From AP-15 sp036500965 (GTDB lineage Bacteria > Pseudomonadota > Alphaproteobacteria > ATCC43930 > CGMCC-115725): 64,000 bases of DNA. The translations under genes and the position numbers were made by a program. The stretch is taken from NCBI GenBank assembly GCA_036500965.1, contig DASYBC010000090.1:27289-91288 (forward strand), given 5' to 3'. Of this stretch, positions 34,035-42,567 are shown in pieces. The notes below the pieces were generated by a model. That model did not search any database, was not told the origin of the DNA, and saw only the letters and a list, made by a program, of their open reading frames with translations. Position 1 is the stretch's first letter. Each line of letters opens with the position of its first letter.

Positions 34035-35239
34035 CCGACCTGACCCTGATCCCCGGCACCCCGCCCGAGCCCGCCGGCGGCGCGGCGGCGGGCCCGCTGG
34101 CGCATTACGTCTCGACCGCGCCTTACGATCCTTATGCCGTCGAGCGGATGACCGCCGCGCAGGAGCGCTTCTACGTCGCCTCGCAATGGCGGATGATGTG
34201 GTGGAAGCTGCGCCGCCATCGGGTGGCTGTCGCCGCCGGAGCCATCCTCGTGGTGATGTATTTGGGCATCACGATCTGCGAATTCCTCGCCCCCTACGGG
34301 GTCGATACGCGCAACACCGATTTCATCTATGCTCCGCCGCAGCCGGTGCACATTTTTTACCAGGGCCGCCTCGTCGCTCCCTATGTCGACGGCTACGATT
34401 ACCGGCTCGACATGCGCCGGCTCGAGCGGATCTACACGCCCGACCCGAAAAAGCGGCAGAACCTGCGGTTTTTCTGCCATAGCGACAGCTATCTGTTCTG
34501 GAGCATGTTCCCGGGAAACCTGCATCTGGTCTGTCCGGCCAAGGGCGGGCAGCTGTTCCTCTTGGGCACCGACCGGCTGGGCCGCGATCTGATGTCGCGG
34601 ATGATCTATGGCTCGCGTATCTCGCTGACCGTCGGGCTGCTCGGCGTCGCCGTCAGCCTGACCCTCGGCATCGTGATCGGCGGGATCGCCGGCTATTACG
34701 GCGGCTGGACCGATATCCTGATCCAGCGCGGCATGGAGGTCATCCAATCTTTCCCGCATCTGCCGCTGTGGATGGCGCTGTCGGCGATATTGCCGGTCAG
34801 CTGGAGCCCGATCTTCGTTTATTTTGGCATCACCTTGATCCTCGGGATGATCGACTGGACGCATCTCGCCCGCGCGGTGCGCTCAAAGCTCCTGGCGTTG
34901 CGCGAAGAGGATTTCTGCACCGCTGCGGTGCTGATGGGGGCTCGCCCGGCGCGCATCATCGGCCGCCATCTGCTGCCGAGCTTCACCAGCCACCTGATCG
35001 CCTCGGCGACGCTGATGATCCCCGGCATGATCCTCGGCGAAACCGCGCTCTCGTTTCTCGGCCTCGGCGTGCGCCCGCCGATGACCAGCTGGGGCGTGCT
35101 GTTGAACGAAGCGCAGAATATGAATGTCGTGGCGCTTTATCCCTGGTTGATGCTGCCGGTGGCCGCGGTCATCGTTGCCGTGCTCGCCTTCAACTTTTTC
35201 GGGGACGGATTGCGCGACGCCGCCGACCCTTATCATTAA
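34031..35239 (+). CDS. ABC transporter permease, DppC/OppC-like with long periplasmic insertion
   Basis: A 402-residue permease, about 100 residues longer than DppC. The first TM (HRVAVAAGAILVVMYLGITI) is followed by a soluble stretch of about 130 residues rich in aromatic and charged residues, before GTDRLGRDLMSRMIYGSRISL, the usual start of the transport domain. The coupling loop is REEDFCTAAVLMGARPARIIGRHLLP and the end is FFGDGLRDAADPYH. The insertion probably lies in the periplasm near the large binding protein. It ends the plus-strand array that began at 22.8 kb. Confidence 0.9.
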   Translation: MTDLTLIPGTPPEPAGGAAAGPLAHYVSTAPYDPYAVERMTAAQERFYVASQWRMMWWKLRRHRVAVAAGAILVVMYLGITICEFLAPYGVDTRNTDFIYAPPQPVHIFYQGRLVAPYVDGYDYRLDMRRLERIYTPDPKKRQNLRFFCHSDSYLFWSMFPGNLHLVCPAKGGQLFLLGTDRLGRDLMSRMIYGSRISLTVGLLGVAVSLTLGIVIGGIAGYYGGWTDILIQRGMEVIQSFPHLPLWMALSAILPVSWSPIFVYFGITLILGMIDWTHLARAVRSKLLALREEDFCTAAVLMGARPARIIGRHLLPSFTSHLIASATLMIPGMILGETALSFLGLGVRPPMTSWGVLLNEAQNMNVVALYPWLMLPVAAVIVAVLAFNFFGDGLRDAADPYH

Positions 35240-35308
35240 GGGTGGGTCATTGAGGGCGGGCCGCCGGCTCGCGGCATCGGCGGGGCGGCGTTCGGCGGAA
35301 GGGTCAGC

Positions 35309-36139
35309 TTACGGCCGCAGCACCAGCCCCTCTTGCGCGACGATCGTCCCGGGCCGCGCGTCCGCCGCCTCGGCCGCGACCCGGTCCATAAAGGCGTCGT
35401 CGTGACCGGGGTCGTGATGATAGAGGACGAGGGTCCGCGCCCCCGCCGCATCGGCCAAACGCACCCCCTCCTGCCAGGTCGAGTGCCCCCAATCCTTGTG
35501 ACTTGAATATTCGGCGTCGGTGTAGGTTGCGTCGTAGATCATCACGTCGGCGCGATCGGCCAGACCCAGGATGCTGCGGTCGAGGCCATCGCGGCGATGC
35601 TCGGTGTCGGTGATATAGGCGACCGACTTGCCGGAGTATTCGACGCGGTAGCCGGTGGCGCCGTTGGGATGGTTGAGCGGCGCCGTGGCGATCCGGATCC
35701 CGCGATGCGGCGCGAGCTTTTTGCCGGCGGCAAAATCGATGAACGCGATCTTGGCGGTAAAGATGCCCATCGGGATCGGAAACAACGGCGCGATCATCAT
35801 GCTGTTGAGGACCGCTTCGATGCCGACGCCGTCGAGGTGCCCGGCCCAGATGCGAATCCGGCTGCGCGCATCGTAGCACGGGGCAAAAAACGGCAGACCG
35901 CAGATATGGTCGAAATGGCTGTGGCTGTAGAACAGGTCGAGCTCGACCGGATCTCCCGCCCGCACCAGCTCGTTGCCGAGCAGGCGCAGCCCGGTGCCGC
36001 CGTCGAACACCATCAGCCGGTCGCCGCATCTGATCTCGACGCAGGAGGTGTTGCCGCCATAACGCACGGTATCGGGACCGGGACAGGCGATGCTGCCGCG
36101 CACACCCCAAAAGCGCACCGTGTAATTCGGCTGGACCAA
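35309..36139 (-). CDS. MBL-fold metallo-hydrolase (phosphodiesterase-like)
   Basis: A 276-residue metallo-beta-lactamase-fold enzyme. The metal motif HSHFDH lies at residues 73-78, with further ligands in APLNHPNG and YITDTEH (His and Asp), and VLYHHDPGHDD as the last histidine. The N-terminus VRFWGVRGSIACPGPDTVRYGGNTSCVEI is typical of the cyclic phosphodiesterase/PDE1-like group, which is often fused to response regulators but here stands alone. The substrate is unknown. The start is probably TTG at 36139. Confidence 0.85.
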   Translation of the reverse strand: MVQPNYTVRFWGVRGSIACPGPDTVRYGGNTSCVEIRCGDRLMVFDGGTGLRLLGNELVRAGDPVELDLFYSHSHFDHICGLPFFAPCYDARSRIRIWAGHLDGVGIEAVLNSMMIAPLFPIPMGIFTAKIAFIDFAAGKKLAPHRGIRIATAPLNHPNGATGYRVEYSGKSVAYITDTEHRRDGLDRSILGLADRADVMIYDATYTDAEYSSHKDWGHSTWQEGVRLADAAGARTLVLYHHDPGHDDAFMDRVAAEAADARPGTIVAQEGLVLRP

Positions 36140-36320
36140 GCTGCGGGTCCTAATCTGCTACCCTCGCCTCGCCGATAATATTGGTTGATCTGCCGAAAAA
36201 AGCTATATCGCCGGGGCCAGCGGCGGCACGGTATGCGGGTTTTTCGTGATCTTCTTCTAAACCTCTCGTTAACCAGTTCAGGATATCAGTGGGCTCCCCC
36301 CACCACACGGAGCGTCGGTC

Positions 36321-36584
36321 GTGCCCCAGGCTGATGACGAGACCACCGAATACGCGACCACTCGATGCCAGGCTGCCGATTATGAGAGGGCGGTTGCCTT
36401 GTTTTTGCTCACCAACCGGATTACCCGCTGCCCCACGGTCTGCGCGGTGCCGACCCAGGCGATTGTTGCAGAAGACGATCGCGCTGCCTATCGCGACTAT
36501 GTCGCGGCCAGGGAGGCGGCCCGGCTGGAAAGGGCCAAATCGTTGCGACATCCGGCTCATCAGTGGCCGTCGCCGCTCCTCTAG
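36321..36584 (+). CDS. Small hypothetical protein (87 residues)
   Basis: A short soluble protein beginning with GTG. The middle (LLTNRITRCPTVCAVPTQAIV) has two cysteines in CPTVC spacing, and the C-terminal half is a charged helix (DDRAAYRDYVAAREAARLERA). I recall similar small proteins near this length in alphaproteobacterial genomes but cannot name a family. The 181-base stretch upstream is comparatively AT-rich and may carry its promoter. Its neighbour at 36631 begins 46 bases later on the same strand. Confidence 0.6.
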   Translation: MPQADDETTEYATTRCQAADYERAVALFLLTNRITRCPTVCAVPTQAIVAEDDRAAYRDYVAAREAARLERAKSLRHPAHQWPSPLL

Positions 36585-36630
36585 GGCGCAGGACCGGGTT
36601 TGAAATCGGCTACCCCGTTGGGGAAACGCG

Positions 36631-37854
36631 ATGAGCGATAGCGAAGTTTCGGTGCGCTGCTGCATCGCCGGCGGCGGCCCGGCCGGCATGATGCTGGGCC
36701 TGTTGCTGGCCCGCGCCGGGGTTGCCGTGCTGGTGCTCGAAAAGCACGCCGATTTTCTGCGCGATTTTCGCGGCGACACGATCCATCCCTCAACCCTCGA
36801 AATCATGCACGAGCTTGGGCTGCTCGAGGAGTTCCTGCGCCGCCCGCATCAGGAAACGCGCACCCTTGGCGCGCAGATCGGCGACGATTTTCTCGAAATC
36901 GCCGATTTCACCCATCTGCCGACTCATTGCCGCTTCATCGCATTTATGCCGCAATGGGATTTCCTCGACTTTATTGCCGAGCAAGCGTGGCGCTACCCAA
37001 GTTTTCAGCTCAGGACCTGCGCCGAGGTGACCGGATTGGTCGAAGACCGCGGGCGGGTGGTCGGGCTGCGCGCCAAGACGCCCGAGGGCACTTTGAACGT
37101 ACGCGCCGATCTCGTGGTCGGCGCCGATGGGCGCCATTCGACCGTGCGTGAGACCGCCGGTCTCCAAATCGACGATCTCGGCGCCCCGATGGACGTGCTG
37201 TGGATGCGCTTGCCCCGCCGTCCGGACGATCCGGGGCAAACCTTGGGCCGCGTCGATGCCGGCCGGATTTTGGTGATGCTGAACCGCGAGGATTATTGGC
37301 AGTGCGCCTATGTCATTGCCAAGGGCGGGTTCGACGAAATTCGCCGACGCGGCCTACCGGCCTTCCGCGACGAAATCGCCCGGCTTGCGCCTTACCTGCG
37401 CGACCGCACCGCCGAGCTCCTCGACTGGTCGCAGGTCAAGCTATTGAGCGTCGCGGTCGATCGCATGCGAGTGTGGCACCGGCCCGGCCTCTTATGCATC
37501 GGCGACGCGGCTCACGCGATGTCGCCGATCGGCGGCGTCGGCATCAACTTGGCGATCCAGGACGCGGTTGCCGCAGCCAACATTTTGGCGCCGCAGTTTC
37601 TGGCAGCCGGGGTTTCCGACAACGATCTACGCGCGGTGCAGCGCCGGCGCGAGTTCCCGACCCGGGCGACGCAGCGGCTGCAGGTGATGCTGCAGAACCG
37701 GGTCATCGGCCGTGTGCTGCGCAGCACCGGAACGCTGTCGCCGCCGCTGCTCCTGCGAGGGTTCGCGCGCTCGCCGCTGTTGCGGCGGCTGCCGGCGCGA
37801 TTGATCGGCCTCGGCTTTCGCCGGGAACATGTGAGGACCCCGGCGCAGGCTTGA
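36631..37854 (+). CDS. FAD-dependent aromatic hydroxylase-type monooxygenase
   Basis: A 407-residue flavoprotein of the p-hydroxybenzoate hydroxylase superfamily. The FAD Rossmann motif is CCIAGGGPAGMMLGLLLARAG, the DG motif is LVVGADGRHSTVRETAGL near residue 165, and the GD motif is GLLCIGDAAHAMSPIGGVGIN near residue 287. It probably hydroxylates an aromatic ring with NAD(P)H and oxygen. GDTIHPSTLEIMHELGLLEEFL is often seen in class A monooxygenases of secondary or aromatic metabolism. The questin oxidase-like gene lies tail to tail 119 bases away, so an aromatic pathway is possible. Confidence 0.88.
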   Translation: MSDSEVSVRCCIAGGGPAGMMLGLLLARAGVAVLVLEKHADFLRDFRGDTIHPSTLEIMHELGLLEEFLRRPHQETRTLGAQIGDDFLEIADFTHLPTHCRFIAFMPQWDFLDFIAEQAWRYPSFQLRTCAEVTGLVEDRGRVVGLRAKTPEGTLNVRADLVVGADGRHSTVRETAGLQIDDLGAPMDVLWMRLPRRPDDPGQTLGRVDAGRILVMLNREDYWQCAYVIAKGGFDEIRRRGLPAFRDEIARLAPYLRDRTAELLDWSQVKLLSVAVDRMRVWHRPGLLCIGDAAHAMSPIGGVGINLAIQDAVAAANILAPQFLAAGVSDNDLRAVQRRREFPTRATQRLQVMLQNRVIGRVLRSTGTLSPPLLLRGFARSPLLRRLPARLIGLGFRREHVRTPAQA

Positions 37855-37973
37855 TCCCTGGCAAGCAAAGGCGGCTGTATCAGCCGGTCAGCCCCGTCAC
37901 GGCATTCGGCCTTCGATGGCAGCTGAGCCGAAGGAGCTCCAGCTGCGCCCCGCAGGTGCAACTGCTGGAGAGT

Positions 37974-39026
37974 TCACCGGCGCCGGATGATCCCGCTCGC
38001 ATGGGCCGCAGCGGCCGGGTAGGCCGGCGATGGCGCGAGCGCATGGCGGCTGAGGCAGGCTTCGGTAAATTTGATGACGTGCTCGTCGCCATGGGCAATG
38101 GCGCGCTCGGCCAGCTCGTCCTCCTCGACGTCAGGTGGGGCGATGAGGTCCGCCGTCGCAATCGCGCCGCCAAAGCACGCGTAGAGACCGCACCCCGCCT
38201 GCCAGGCATAGCGCAGCGCCGTGCGCGTGGTCGCCTCACCCACATGCGGGGCAATGTTGCCGAGCGCTGCATGGCTGGTGACACCATGGATGAAGGCGAT
38301 CGCCGTCGCAATGTCGCGAGTATTGGCGAGATAGACCCGCGCAAAGGTCTCGGTTCGCTCGGCGATCAGCGCGGTGTTCCCGCCGCCGCTGTCGATCAGC
38401 CCAAGGGCCGGGCCAAATCCTGGGGTGCTGGCGAGCGCGCCGAGCGCCGCCACGATGTTGCCGCGAACGCGGTGCTCCGCCGGCACGAGCGGGATTCTCG
38501 CGATCGCCTGACGCGGCGGCAAGGCACCGTATCGGCTCGGCTCGTCGGCGGGCAGCTCCTGCCAAGCCGCGGCCCAGCTGGCCAGCGCATCGCCAAGCTC
38601 GTGTCGGCGGGGTGGCGTCTCGCTGTCGGCAAGCCCGCGCGCCGCGTGCCCGACCCGGATCGCGCCATGCGTCGCCGCGGCGCAAAAGCCGGATGCGAGA
38701 CGGCCGACCCAACGATCGAGCACCTGGCGCCATGCGGCCTCGTGCAGCTCCTCGGCAAAAAACCGGCTCCAATCGCCGAACCGTTCGCGCTGGCCGAGTG
38801 CCTCGCGCCAGCGATCGCCGCAAATAGGATCGCGGGACGGGGGCCGGGGCGACATTCGTTCGCGGTAGCGCTCGATCCATGGCATCACCGCTTCGGGCCG
38901 GCCGAGCGCGCACAGCGCCTCGGCGACCATCGGCGCGTGGTTGCTGTTGGCGTTCTTCAGATCCATCCCGAACGGCGCAATCGCTTCGAGGGCGTCGTCC
39001 AGCGATGTGTAGAGAGCCGCGCGCAT
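37974..39026 (-). CDS. Questin oxidase-like protein (DUF4243)
   Basis: A 350-residue protein matching the questin oxidase-like family, whose fungal members perform Baeyer-Villiger ring cleavage of an anthraquinone without flavin. Matching features are the early NSNHAPMVAEAL, WIERYRERM, TPGFGPALGLI, FIHGVTSHAAL and a late ACLSRHALAPSPAY. The role in bacteria is unknown. The ATG at 39026 is used, because the frame upstream reads into a MITE-like element only 20 bases away (39047-39246). That element now forms the promoter region. Confidence 0.72.
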   Translation of the reverse strand: MRAALYTSLDDALEAIAPFGMDLKNANSNHAPMVAEALCALGRPEAVMPWIERYRERMSPRPPSRDPICGDRWREALGQRERFGDWSRFFAEELHEAAWRQVLDRWVGRLASGFCAAATHGAIRVGHAARGLADSETPPRRHELGDALASWAAAWQELPADEPSRYGALPPRQAIARIPLVPAEHRVRGNIVAALGALASTPGFGPALGLIDSGGGNTALIAERTETFARVYLANTRDIATAIAFIHGVTSHAALGNIAPHVGEATTRTALRYAWQAGCGLYACFGGAIATADLIAPPDVEEDELAERAIAHGDEHVIKFTEACLSRHALAPSPAYPAAAAHASGIIRRR

Positions 39027-39046
39027 TGACACCTCCTCGGTAGCTT

Positions 39047-39246
39047 CTAGTGTCCCGATCGCGAAATTCGTCAGATGACTCGTGTTAATTCCTTTGGTCA
39101 TCCCGGCGACGGCCGGGACCCATCCCGACCATAAGCACCGGCCGGAGCTTGTCCTCGGACCAACCAAAGGCCGGACCCGTGGGCCGGCGTGGCGAAACGA
39201 GGGTCGCCTCGCTCACGATCAGACGAATTTCCGGTTCACACACTAG
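39047..39246. mobile_element. MITE-like element with CTAG flanks
   Basis: About 200 bases bounded by CTAG at 39047-39050 and 39243-39246, consistent with a 4-base target duplication. The ends are inverted copies: TGT, then GAAATTCGTC at 39062-39071 on the left, mirrored on the right by GACGAATTTC (39222-39231) and ACA, with matching CGTG/CACG further in. A second inverted pair, CCTTTGGT (39091-39098) and ACCAAAGG (39163-39170), encloses a GC-rich palindromic core. There is no coding capacity. It fits a non-autonomous element mobilised by an IS5- or IS630-like transposase, none of which is in the window. Confidence 0.7.
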
Positions 39247-39354
39247 AGTATAATTATTCTAATCTAGGGTGGCAATCCCGCCGACCGCGGGCCCTCCTCG
39301 CGTGACAGCCGGGTGCGGCCGCGCCTAGGATTGGAAAATCTTGAGGAGCTGCCG

Positions 39355-40434
39355 ATGACCTCCATCCATCGCGCGCCGATCGACCACGAGATGGCCTGGC
39401 ACGGCGCAGAGATCACCAAGGACGCGATCGCGTTCGATCTGATAACCCAGCACGCGCAGGCGCTCGAGGAGGTGCTGCTTCGGGTCCGCAAGGCCGGCCT
39501 GGGGCTCGGCGACATTGGCCCCCGGCACTGCCGTCACCCGGCGCTCGATGCCGATTTGGCGCGGGTCTTCGACGAAATCCAGGAAGGCCGCGGCATCGTC
39601 GTCGTGCGCGGCCTGCCGATCGAAGGTCATTCGGTCGAAGACGTGAGCACGATGTTCTGGGCGCTCGGCGCGCATCTCGGCCGCGGCGTCTCGCAGAGCG
39701 CGCGGGGCGACCTGTTGGGGCTGGTGCGCGACGAGACCCCGCCCGGAGAGCCCGAGAGCGCCCGCGGCTACACCAGCCGGCGCGAGCTGTCGCTGCATGT
39801 CGATCTGGGGCAGATCGTCGGGCTGATGTGCGTTCGCCAGGCGCGCGCCGGCGGGTTCAGTCGGTACGCCTCCGGCCTCGCCGTCCACAATGAGATCGGC
39901 ATAACGTGCCCGGATCTGCTGCCGATCCTCTACCGCGGCTTCCCTTATCATCGCCGCGGCGAGCAAGCGCCGGATCAGCCGCCGATCACCCCCTATGACA
40001 TCCCGGTCTTTTCCGAGTGCTGCGGCCGGATCAGCGTGTTCATGGTGCGCGAGATCATCAACGCCGCGTTCCGCGAGCTCGGGCGGGCCTTCACACCCGA
40101 GGAGATCGATGCGATCGACACCTTCCGCGCCACCGCGCAGCGGCTGCAATTCGAGACCCGCCTCGAGCCCGGCGAGGCCAGCTTCATCAACAACTACGCA
40201 ATCATGCACGCACGCTCCGAATTCGACGACTGGGACGAGCCCGCACAAAAGCGGCTGATGCTGCGCCTGTGGCTTGATGCTGAGCGCGACCAGCGCCCAG
40301 TGGTGCCGCAGATCCACATCTACCGGAACAAGGGCGGCCGCAGCGGCATCGACCCGCAGCCGGGGCGCCTGCCGGCGGAGGCGAAGTACCGCACGCCCGA
40401 CGCGGAGGTGCGGCGCCTGGTTGCCGCCGAGTAG
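39355..40434 (+). CDS. TauD/TfdA-family Fe(II)/2-oxoglutarate-dependent dioxygenase-like protein
   Basis: A 359-residue protein of the TauD/TfdA superfamily. The first two iron ligands are in the HxD motif LSLHVDLGQ near residue 149, the distal histidine is in NNYAIMHARSEF near residue 281, and the 2-oxoglutarate-binding arginine is in RLMLRLWLD. GRGIVVVRGLPI near residue 80 also fits. A clear AGGAG precedes the ATG at 39355, and the MITE-like element lies about 110 bases upstream. It heads a run with a threonine synthase-like gene and, on the other strand, PhzF and HpaI genes. Confidence 0.88.
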   Translation: MTSIHRAPIDHEMAWHGAEITKDAIAFDLITQHAQALEEVLLRVRKAGLGLGDIGPRHCRHPALDADLARVFDEIQEGRGIVVVRGLPIEGHSVEDVSTMFWALGAHLGRGVSQSARGDLLGLVRDETPPGEPESARGYTSRRELSLHVDLGQIVGLMCVRQARAGGFSRYASGLAVHNEIGITCPDLLPILYRGFPYHRRGEQAPDQPPITPYDIPVFSECCGRISVFMVREIINAAFRELGRAFTPEEIDAIDTFRATAQRLQFETRLEPGEASFINNYAIMHARSEFDDWDEPAQKRLMLRLWLDAERDQRPVVPQIHIYRNKGGRSGIDPQPGRLPAEAKYRTPDAEVRRLVAAE

Positions 40435-40483
40435 CCGCCGGCACAGGCCCGCAGCTCCCGCCGTTACCCCTGGAGACGCCTCA

Positions 40484-41749
40484 ATGCCCGATTATCGCTG
40501 GACCGGCGACGGCGTGCCGACCTTTGTCACCGATCTCGAATGCAGCCTGACCGGCGAGCGCTATCCGGCGGGCACCTTGCAGAGCTTGTCGAAGGCCGGC
40601 CGGCCGTTGCTGGTGCGCTACGACCTCGATGCCGTGCGCCGCGCCTTTGGGCGCGAAAAGCTGGCCGGGCGGCCGCAGACCTTGTGGCGCTACCGCGAGC
40701 TGCTGCCGGTGCGCCGGGCCGAGAATGTCGTTGCGCTCGGCGAGATCGCGACCCCGCTGGTGCCGCTGCCGCGCATCGCCGCGCGGCGCGGCGGAAAGGG
40801 CGAGATTCTGGTCAAGGACGAAGGCCGGCTGCCGACCGGCTCGTTCAAGGCGCGCGGCCTGGCGCTCGCGGTGTCGATGGCCAAGGAGCTGGGGGTCGCG
40901 ACCATGGCGATGCCAACCAACGGCAATGCCGGGGCGGCGATGGCCGCCTATTGCACGCGCGCCGGGATCAAATCCTATGTGTTCTGTCCCGACGACACGC
41001 CCGCGGTCAATGTGCGCGAGATCGCGATGCAGGGGGCCGAGGTGTTCCTGGTCGATGGGCTGATCGACGATTGCGGCCGGTTGGTCGCCGAGGGCGAGAA
41101 GGCGGTCGGCTGGTTCAATTGCTCGACCCTGCGCGAGCCCTACCGGATCGAGGGCAAGAAGACGATGGGCATCGAATTGGCCGAGCAGCTCGGTTGGGAG
41201 GTGCCCGATGTGATCTTTTACCCGACCGGCGGCGGCACCGGCATCATCGGCATGTGGAAGGCCTTTGACGAGCTCGAAAAGATCGGCTGGATCGGGCCGC
41301 GGCGGCCGCGCATGGTCGTGGTCCAGGCCGCCGGCTGCGCACCAATGGTCAAGGCCTGGGAGGATGGCGCCGAGCACGCCACGCGCTGGCAGAACGCGCA
41401 CACCTTTGCCGCCGGCATCCGCGTGCCGCAGGGGATCGGCGATTTTCTGATCCTGCGCGCGGTGCGCGACAGCGGCGGCTTCGCGATCGCCGTCGAGGAC
41501 GAGGCCATCGCCGCCGCGTGGCGCGAGGTGGCCAAGGAGGAGGGGCTGCTGCTCTGTCCCGAGGGTGCCGCGACCTATGCCGCCTATGAGCAGGCGCTGG
41601 CCGACGGCCGGGTGCGCCCGGACGAGCGCGCGGTGCTGTTCAACTGCGCGAGCGGCCTCAAATACCCGATGCCCGAAGCCGGCATCCGCCTCAAGCTCGG
41701 CGCCGCAATCGACTGGCGGCAGCTGGCGGGCGCGACTGCGGCGGTGTAG
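40484..41749 (+). CDS. PLP-dependent threonine synthase-like protein
   Basis: A 421-residue fold type II PLP enzyme. An N-terminal segment with LECSLTGERYPAGTLQSLS resembles the zinc-ribbon-like start of threonine synthases, although only one cysteine is visible. The catalytic lysine is in LPTGSFKARGLALA near residue 123, substrate/PLP contacts are in PTNGNAGAAMAAYC, and the glycine loop is FYPTGGGTGIIG near residue 247. The reaction could be threonine synthesis, beta-elimination or a deaminase step. Its placement 49 bases after a TauD-like gene favours a catabolic role over core biosynthesis, but that is inference. Confidence 0.85.
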   Translation: MPDYRWTGDGVPTFVTDLECSLTGERYPAGTLQSLSKAGRPLLVRYDLDAVRRAFGREKLAGRPQTLWRYRELLPVRRAENVVALGEIATPLVPLPRIAARRGGKGEILVKDEGRLPTGSFKARGLALAVSMAKELGVATMAMPTNGNAGAAMAAYCTRAGIKSYVFCPDDTPAVNVREIAMQGAEVFLVDGLIDDCGRLVAEGEKAVGWFNCSTLREPYRIEGKKTMGIELAEQLGWEVPDVIFYPTGGGTGIIGMWKAFDELEKIGWIGPRRPRMVVVQAAGCAPMVKAWEDGAEHATRWQNAHTFAAGIRVPQGIGDFLILRAVRDSGGFAIAVEDEAIAAAWREVAKEEGLLLCPEGAATYAAYEQALADGRVRPDERAVLFNCASGLKYPMPEAGIRLKLGAAIDWRQLAGATAAV

Positions 41750-41755
41750 GGTCGC

Positions 41756-42556
41756 TCAAGGATAAAGCCGCCCCTCGGCAACCAGGATTGCGGTTCCGAG
41801 CAAGGTCACGCGGTGGCCGCGGTCGCGCCCGATCACGACGCCGCCGCGCCGCGACAATTGCCGGGCGACGAGGCGTTTCTTGCCCAGGCGCTCGGCCCAG
41901 TAAGGCACGAGCACTAAATGTGCTACGCCGGAGACCGGGTCTTCGGGCACACCGTTCGCCGGCGCGAAAAAGCGCGACACGAAATCGATCCCGGGCTCGG
42001 CGGCGGGTGCGGTCGCGATTACCGCCGGCAGGTCGAGAGCCGCAACCGCGACCATATCGGGGGCGAGGGCAGCCACATCGCTGTGCCGCTCGAAGATCGC
42101 CATGTAGTGTTTGCCGGCGCGCACCTCGACCGGTCTGTGCCCGAGCGCCGCGGCGAGCGTGGCCTCATGCGGAACCGTTATGGAGGGCAGCGCCGGGAAG
42201 TCCATTGCCAGCAGCCGGCTGTCGCGCTCGACCCGCAACGTCTCGATGCCGGAGCGAAAAATCACGCTGCCGCGGCCCGGTTCGAGCTGGTCGAGCACGA
42301 CAAGGCCGGCGGCCAAGGTCGCATGGCCGATCAGGTCGACCTCACGGGTTGGCGTGAACCAGCGGATTTGGTAGTCGCCGCCGCCGCCGACGAGAAAGGC
42401 GGTTTCCGACAGATTCAGCTCGCCGGCGACGGCCAGCAGCAGCGCCTCATCAGGCCAAGCAGCGAGCAGGCAGACGGCGGCCGGGTTGCCGGAAAAAGGC
42501 CGTTCGGCAAAGGCGTCGACGACAAAGATCGGCAGCCCGCGGCCCCTGCCGGCCAT
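41756..42556 (-). CDS. PhzF-family isomerase-like protein
   Basis: A 266-residue protein with the PhzF fold: two diaminopimelate-epimerase-like halves. IFVVDAFAERPFSGNPAAVCLL opens the first half, the catalytic glutamate is in NLSETAFL near residue 51, and EVDLIGHATLAAG follows. The second half has DFVSRFFAPANGVPEDPVSGVAHLVL, with the Asp-Pro-x-Ser-Gly loop. PhzF itself isomerises a phenazine precursor, and most homologues have unknown substrates. The stop is 6 bases from the convergent threonine synthase-like gene. Confidence 0.87.
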   Translation of the reverse strand: MAGRGRGLPIFVVDAFAERPFSGNPAAVCLLAAWPDEALLLAVAGELNLSETAFLVGGGGDYQIRWFTPTREVDLIGHATLAAGLVVLDQLEPGRGSVIFRSGIETLRVERDSRLLAMDFPALPSITVPHEATLAAALGHRPVEVRAGKHYMAIFERHSDVAALAPDMVAVAALDLPAVIATAPAAEPGIDFVSRFFAPANGVPEDPVSGVAHLVLVPYWAERLGKKRLVARQLSRRGGVVIGRDRGHRVTLLGTAILVAEGRLYP

Positions 42557-42567
42557 TACCGCAGCCG

